NCBI GenBank assembly: GCA_015680685.1
Contig: MNCI01035354.1
Coordinates: 1,016,840-1,040,534 of the forward strand
Direction of reading: 5' to 3'
DNA: 23,695 nucleotides
Source: Gnetum montanum
Lineage: Eukaryota > Streptophyta > Gnetopsida > Gnetales > Gnetaceae
Positions within the stretch are counted from its first letter, which is position 1; each line of letters begins with the position of its first letter. Both the position numbers and the translations under genes were made by a program. Shown here one piece after another: positions 19,256 through 23,695 of this stretch. The notes beneath the pieces were generated by a model. The model ran no database searches, was not told where the DNA came from, and saw nothing but the letters and a program-made list of their open reading frames with translations.

Positions 19256-20205
19256 TTTATAACTACTGACTTTATTTGGAGGTATCTGGGCCTTGGTATT
19301 GCCAAAGACCAGCAAGCACCTAAACCCTATTTGAAGAACACTTTCAATCCCATGACTTCCAAGGGTCACAAGACTATGAGGCATCCCACATTATCGATCA
19401 TGTCCCAAATAGTTGCCAAGACTTTGCAATGTGTGCATTGCCTAATGGCCATGTTGGATCCAATACAAATGATGCACTACCTCATAGGACTTTTCATTCG
19501 TCATCAACATTGCCAAATGTTGCATCTGACCCATCTCAAGGCCTTCAATGTAGAGATTCTCATCACACTAGGAGTTTGCAAGCATTTTCTTGCCTTCTAG
19601 TTAGGCCCCATGCATTATTCTAAACATCTTATAGGAATTCTCAACATTGACCTTACATGATTTACCTCACTCTCCTCTTAGCATCTATGGGGTGCTCACA
19701 ATGACTCATCATATTTAACTTATGAGGGTCATGGTGCCTTGGGCTTTTCCACTTCTTAGTTACCTCCATGTGCTCTAGGTGGGATTTCAAACCTCTCCTC
19801 AACTATCTTTATTCTAGTAGTATGTGTGGTGTGATGCTCAACATTGCCCGTGTCTTATCCTTGTGATGATCTGCGTAGTCTTGGACCATGGCTCCGTTAG
19901 TTTGCCTAGTCCAAGAACCCCATGTTAGCACTTTGGGATAAGGTTTACTACTTGGTTTGAAGGGACCACCTTCTTGAATGTTCTAGGCTCTAACATTTAC
20001 TATTGACTCAAATCACCTCTCTTCTAGTCTCATAGCCTTGTTGGAGGCCCTAGCTCTTCTAACAATTGCTCCTATTCCTAACTCATGCAACCCCAATGTT
20101 TCTAATAGGCCTTATCAAAATATAGATTTGAATACAAATGTACATGACCTTCAACTAGCAGATGATGTTAAAGAAAATCTGCATGGAGATCCTCATTAGT
20201 TTCAA
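19256..20205 (+). pseudogene. Possible decayed coding sequence, family unknown
   Basis: This segment is visibly less AT-rich than its flanks. Two overlapping open frames lie at 19331-19600 and 19429-19623; the second extends upstream without a stop and reads SHDFQGSQDYEASHIIDHVP and DPSQGLQCRDSHHTRSL, a polar composition like a real protein. Further fragments (GAHNDSSYLTYEGHG; NIDLNTNVHDLQLADDVKEN near 20120-20180) appear in shifted frames. I do not recognise a domain. It could be an old retroelement or a host pseudogene. Confidence 0.25.
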
Positions 20206-20287
20206 CCATGAATGACCTTTAATGTTAATTCTTTTTATGTGTTTATCAACAATTTTGTACAGGGGCCACTATTATTGGATCCTTTCA

Positions 20288-20318
20288 TGTGTGTGTGTGT
20301 GTGTGTGTTTTTTTTTTT
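20288..20318. repeat. TG microsatellite followed by T run
   Basis: About ten TG dinucleotides are followed by eleven T residues. No associated gene is visible. Confidence 0.9.
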
Positions 20319-20329
20319 GGTTTGGGCTA

Positions 20330-21816
20330 ATGTATATCATTAAATCACTTATTTGGGGTTGCTATTCTCTAGGTCAATTTTTTTTGGGCATAGTCCAAGG
20401 TATTTTATGCTAGCTCCTCAATGGCCTGCACTATAGCTTTGCTGATGTAATCTTGTTTTGGGGGCTTTACACATTCTAATCTAATAGACTTGACCTCTCC
20501 CAAAAGATAGTAAAAAAGATAAATAATATAATTTAAAATAAAACTAAAGTCTATATCTACTCATTGAAAACCAATAAAGTGTAGAATACTATACCATGAC
20601 TCTCCTTGTTCCTTGCTATATAATTTATTGATTTACAATAGAGGCTAAATGGAAACTTTTTTTAGTGATACTAACTTTTAGATTGCTATTCATGAAGAAT
20701 GGTATTGTGGATTGATTAGGAAAATAAGCAAGTTGGGTTGGTTATTGAAGTTTCCTTGTCTAGCAGGCTCTAAGACATTACCAGAATGGCCAAGCATATA
20801 AACAACATAATAGTTAGCTTCCTCATTCATGGATATAATAGTAGTAATACTAACCTTTCACACATTATTGTTAGTATATCAAGTTCTTAATTTATATTAT
20901 TTTTGTACTTGTCATGAAAATGTGTAAAATTGAACATAATAATTATGTACATTTTAACTATTTTTCATTATCATTTGAAACCTCCATTACCTTAGTTTAA
21001 TAAATAATTATGTCATTTCCTATGTACCTTCAAGGATTTGTACTAAAATATAAATGAAATAGCTAAATACAAATTACTCTTGAATAGGGCAATGATAATT
21101 TGGACAAAACATGATAAAATTAGGAGAAAATCATTTCATGTTCAATGTCATTTTAATAATTGCAAATACTTAAGAAATGATTTTTACCTTATATTAGACT
21201 AATTTGCTTTCCAGCTTGCCTCAAAACTTAAGTTGTTACATATATTCTTTTTAAATTTGTAGAATCATGTGGGGTAAAATTTTGTTATCTAGTGATAAAA
21301 AAAGTGCTTGAATTTTGTAGATCATTCTCAAATTCTTTCCATCATGACTTATGTATTTACAAGAAGACTAGAACATTGCTACCATTTTAAAAAGTTGTAA
21401 AAAAGCATAAATCAAGCTTAAGCAAGAGCTCAAAAGTTACTAATATCACACAAGCAAATGATACAAGCATCCTAACACCAATGTTATTATAGGATTTTTT
21501 GCATGATTGAATTGAGTAGGTAAATGAGTAGAAATACATATCATAAGGATAAAATAAAAAAGATAATATCACAGTGTTGGGTCACTTCAAATAAATAATG
21601 TTTCTTAGAGCTAATATTGTTAAAATTGTGCACTCTACAACATGACAAGTAAAATAATGTTTCTAATAATTTTTGACAATCAACAATTGGTAGAGAAAAA
21701 TAGACAATTGCACAAGTGTTTTTTTAATTCTAAAAAGTAGAAGTTAAAAATTTTAAAAGAAGGAAACACATGAGTTTGCAACATTTATAAAAAACATTTT
21801 CTAAAGCAAAGCACAT
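20330..21816. other. Stretch without visible gene
   Basis: AT-rich DNA with stops in all frames; nothing recognisable. No polypurine tract precedes the LTR remnant at 21817, so it is either a decayed 3' LTR or a 5'/solo LTR. Confidence 0.4.
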
Positions 21817-22424
21817 TGATGAGTCATTAGTTGGTTGGGATATTGCTAATGCTACGTCGCATCTACGATATTATTGATGCTATATCACATTTGTTTGACA
21901 AAAAGTCAATTTTTGGTTAGCTAAGATATGAGAGCTCTGATATCTTAGCTCCAATATCACATATTTGATATGGGATCACATACTATGTTATCAGATATCC
22001 AATATCAGGGAATGTGTGTTGGCCTATAAATATAACACTTGGGCGCATGGTTTGGGAGTCACTTAGTCAATAAAGTAGCCGAACTCTTATAGTTTTATTT
22101 CATAGTCTTAGAGAATAGTCAGTTAGTGCCTACAATGTGGATTTGAGTCATTTGTATAGTGTCTTATTTGAGTGGCAATGTACCTAGACACATTCCACGA
22201 ACAACAATAAGATCGAGATTGATTTTTATTCATCATAGCACTTTAACTTAGATTAGATTTACTTTCCATGCAATTTACTTTTCATGTACTTAGTTAATAT
22301 TTACATTTACATGCATATTAATGAATTGGTGGAATGAGCCCAACCAGTTATGAGTGTAAACACATATTTTCTTGGTAACCCTAGCAGCATTATTACTTGG
22401 TTTACCTAGTAGCATAACACTTGG
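21817..22424 (+). mobile_element. Old diverged LTR remnant of the same family
   Basis: It starts TGATGAGTCATTAG and is collinear with the LTR at 3762: a U3 with many ATATC/GATAT units, TATA box CCTATAAATA (22023-22032), GTCTTATTTGAGTGGCAATG and CAATAAGATCGAGATTGATT (compare CAATAAAGATCGAGATTACT in element 1), and finally two CTTGGTAACC-like U5 units. It stops where the element 4 LTR begins (22425), inside the tandem-unit region. The rest should lie beyond the window, on the other side of element 4. Confidence 0.72.
21919..21950. repeat. Near-perfect 32-bp palindrome in the old LTR U3
   Basis: AGCTAAGATATGAGAG and its partner half form an inverted repeat around GAGCTC with a single mismatched pair. 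It lies about 75 bases before the TATA box, in the place of the CpG palindromes of the younger LTRs, but has a different sequence. Confidence 0.75.
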
Positions 22425-22447
22425 TGATGAGACGCAACCTGCATGTG

Positions 22448-22526
22448 CCGCGATATCGCGTACACGATATCGTGGCCGCCGCGATATCGCGTCTTTCCCT
22501 GCGATATCACGTACGCGATATCGCGG
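22448..22526 (+). repeat. Palindrome array in element 4 LTR
   Basis: Three clusters: CCGCGATATCGCGTACACGA, GCCGCGATATCGCG, and GCGATATCACGTACGCGATA followed by TCGCGG. Nearly all CpG sites are intact. Confidence 0.88.
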
Positions 22527-22538
22527 TCCGCCGCCATA

Positions 22539-22550
22539 TCTATAAATAAG
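22539..22550 (+). promoter_or_regulatory. LTR TATA box, element 4
   Basis: TCTATAAATAAG, followed by AGGCG, is identical to the element 1 LTR at this position. Confidence 0.75.
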
Positions 22551-22714
22551 AGGCGACACTCCCTTCATTTCCCAATCCTGGCAAGAAGTAGCGAAGCTCT
22601 AGCAGATTGATCACTCCAGAGTTAGAATTTTTCCCATGTGCCCGCAGTAGGAGTCCTAGAGTGAACGGCTCTTTATTCGAGCCCCTTGTAACCTGAACCC
22701 AAGTTGTGTACGGC

Positions 22715-22720
22715 AATAAA
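22715..22720 (+). promoter_or_regulatory. Polyadenylation signal, element 4 LTR
   Basis: AATAAA in GTACGGCAATAAAGAAG, about 170 bases after the TATA box, corresponds to 4071-4076 in element 1. Confidence 0.5.
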
Positions 22721-22796
22721 GAAGAACTTGATTGGATAAACCTTGCAGCACGTGGCTTTATTTATTGCTTTCATTTACTGCTTTCCTAGTGCGTTC

Positions 22797-23085
22797 AAGT
22801 ACGACTTGATTACGAGCATCTACGGACGTGTACGGCTAATCAAGGAATCGGCTGCTTGACGCAACGCATGAGTACGACTCAATTACGAGCATTGGCTGCT
22901 TGGTAACCCAGTAGCGTATTCCAGGATTCTGCGCTTGGTAATCCCAGTGGTAGTCCAATGTGTACGGCTAGTTGAGGAATCGCCTTCTCATTGCTAGGCT
23001 AGAACGCGTGATAAGTACGACTTAGTTACGAGCACCCACGGGTGTGTACGGCTAGCTAAGGAATCGGCTGCTTATCACACCTAGG
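22797..23085 (+). repeat. U5 tandem repeats, element 4 LTR
   Basis: Copies of a unit of about 65-70 bp (AGTACGACTTGATTACGAGC, then GTGTACGGCTA and AAGGAATCGGCTGCT) start near 22798 and 23013, with partial copies at 22869 and 22960. Two CTTGGTAAYCCCAGT units stand between them. The two unit types alternate in a way that differs from the element 1 LTR. Confidence 0.72.
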
Positions 23086-23495
23086 CTAAATAGGCGCCTC
23101 AGTACGACCACTTCGAGCACTTGCGTTACGTGTGGTGATCCCAGTAACGATTAGCGTTTTGTAAGCCACAGTTGCATAGTTCAGGGTGTGTCCAGTAAGT
23201 GGGAACGGATGCTGACGCTAGTTAACTTAGACTTAGGACATTAGTTAGAGTTAGTTTCTCAACCCTTTCCTCTGATAGCATAGGAGATAAGCCGAAAATA
23301 CCAAAAAAATCACATACCTCAGACTTGCTTAACCATACACCGTGACACTTACAAGCAAGCCTGGGAAGACAACGAACGATTAACCCTAAGTGTTTCTTGT
23401 GGCGTTAAGGCATTTAGTCTATGGAGTTCGACCGGATCGCGTGTGTACGCTCGTATTCGTATGGTGGAGTGTAGGGGTAGCTCGCCACTCATCAT

Positions 23496-23513
23496 TGGCG
23501 CCGTTGCCCGGGA
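23496..23513 (+). promoter_or_regulatory. Primer-binding site of element 4, tRNA-Asp type
   Basis: TGGCGCCGTTGCCCGGGA matches the complement of the plant tRNA-Asp 3' end at 17 of 18 positions, one base after the LTR end. Confidence 0.87.
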
Positions 23514-23641
23514 CTAAGTGTTTTTTTGCCAATTGAACATAAGGGATATCACTCACATCGTTGTGAGCTTAAAAAGAACCTTAGGGTTAATCAGTTAATT
23601 CAGAACATTAAATAATGGTGAAAATTAGCACACCATTTGAA
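23514..23641 (+). other. Leader of element 4
   Basis: Homologous to the element 3 leader (GAACATAAGG, ATATCACTCACAT, CTTAGGGTTAATC). The splice-donor-like CAGGTTAAT of element 3 is altered here. Confidence 0.6.
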
Positions 23642-23695
23642 GTGGCTTCTTCTCATGCAATCAACTCACCTAAGGACAATACAGGAGAAAGTCAG
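23642..23695 (+). pseudogene. Start of gag of element 4, cut by window end
   Basis: From 23642 the frame reads VASSHAINSPKDNTGESQ, collinear with the gag N-terminus of element 3 (MSSSHKSNSPPKDHTRDSR). The ATG of element 3 corresponds to GTG GCT here, so the normal start is lost or displaced. What follows lies outside the window, so it is unknown whether this copy has pol. Confidence 0.55.

Larger units (their letters stand above)
22425..23494 (+). mobile_element. 5' LTR of element 4
   Basis: This LTR of about 1070 bp starts TGATGAGACGCAACC, ends CGCCACTCATCA, and is followed one base later by a primer-binding site. It contains the best-preserved palindrome array (22448-22526), TATA box (22539-22550), AATAAA (22715-22720), U5 tandem units (22797-23085) and the conserved terminal part. 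The intact CpG palindromes suggest it is the least decayed copy of the family here. It is inserted after CACTTGG of the older LTR remnant. Confidence 0.88.

Noticed and set aside
20222-20413. Plus-strand frame of 63 codons
   Set aside because: It spans the TG microsatellite and T run; the peptide is a Cys/Val and Phe low-complexity artefact.

Overview
This is plant nuclear DNA made almost entirely of nested, decayed LTR retrotransposons. I see no intact host gene, no tRNA or rRNA gene and no bacterial feature. The signs are Ty3/gypsy-type gag, protease, RT, RNase H and integrase remnants, primer-binding sites complementary to plant tRNA-Asp, and AT-rich background with microsatellites. The amount of old, stop-riddled element sequence suggests a seed plant with a large, slowly purged genome. 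I cannot name the species.

Layout. (1) 1-4769 (+) is the right-hand part of element 1, whose left end lies outside the window. It has an internal promoter-like block (palindrome array, then TATA box, 239-330), a possible splice acceptor, a broken ORF of about 930 codons (806-3591), a polypurine tract and a 3' LTR (3762-4769). (2) 4770-7678 plus 15121-15511 is one older gypsy element (element 2): an RNase H-like domain, then RT, a second RNase H and integrase. Element 1 cuts into it on the left, and element 3 splits its integrase. (3) 7679-15120 (-) is element 3, a complete LTR-to-LTR element with gag and protease in a single frame but no RT, RNase H or integrase. (4) 15512-21816 is AT-rich sequence with only weak traces of coding or promoter sequence. 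(5) 21817-22424 is an old LTR remnant related to the LTRs of elements 1 and 3. (6) 22425-23695 (+) is element 4: 5' LTR, tRNA-Asp primer-binding site, leader and the first codons of a gag, cut by the window end and inserted into the old LTR remnant.

Elements 1, 3 and 4 and the old remnant share one LTR family of about 1.0-1.07 kb: ends TGATGAG...CTCATCA, a U3 carrying CpG-rich palindromes built on GATATCGCGTACGCGATATC just upstream of a TATA box, and a U5 with internal tandem repeats. The same palindrome array also stands upstream of the internal TATA box in element 1, so two otherwise different promoters carry the same unusual cis-element. Elements 1 and 3 have no visible pol and probably depended on enzymes supplied in trans, although the left end of element 1 is unseen. 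This shared array and the possible spliced expression of the element 1 extra ORF are the most interesting points. The coding regions are all broken, mainly by C-to-T type changes.
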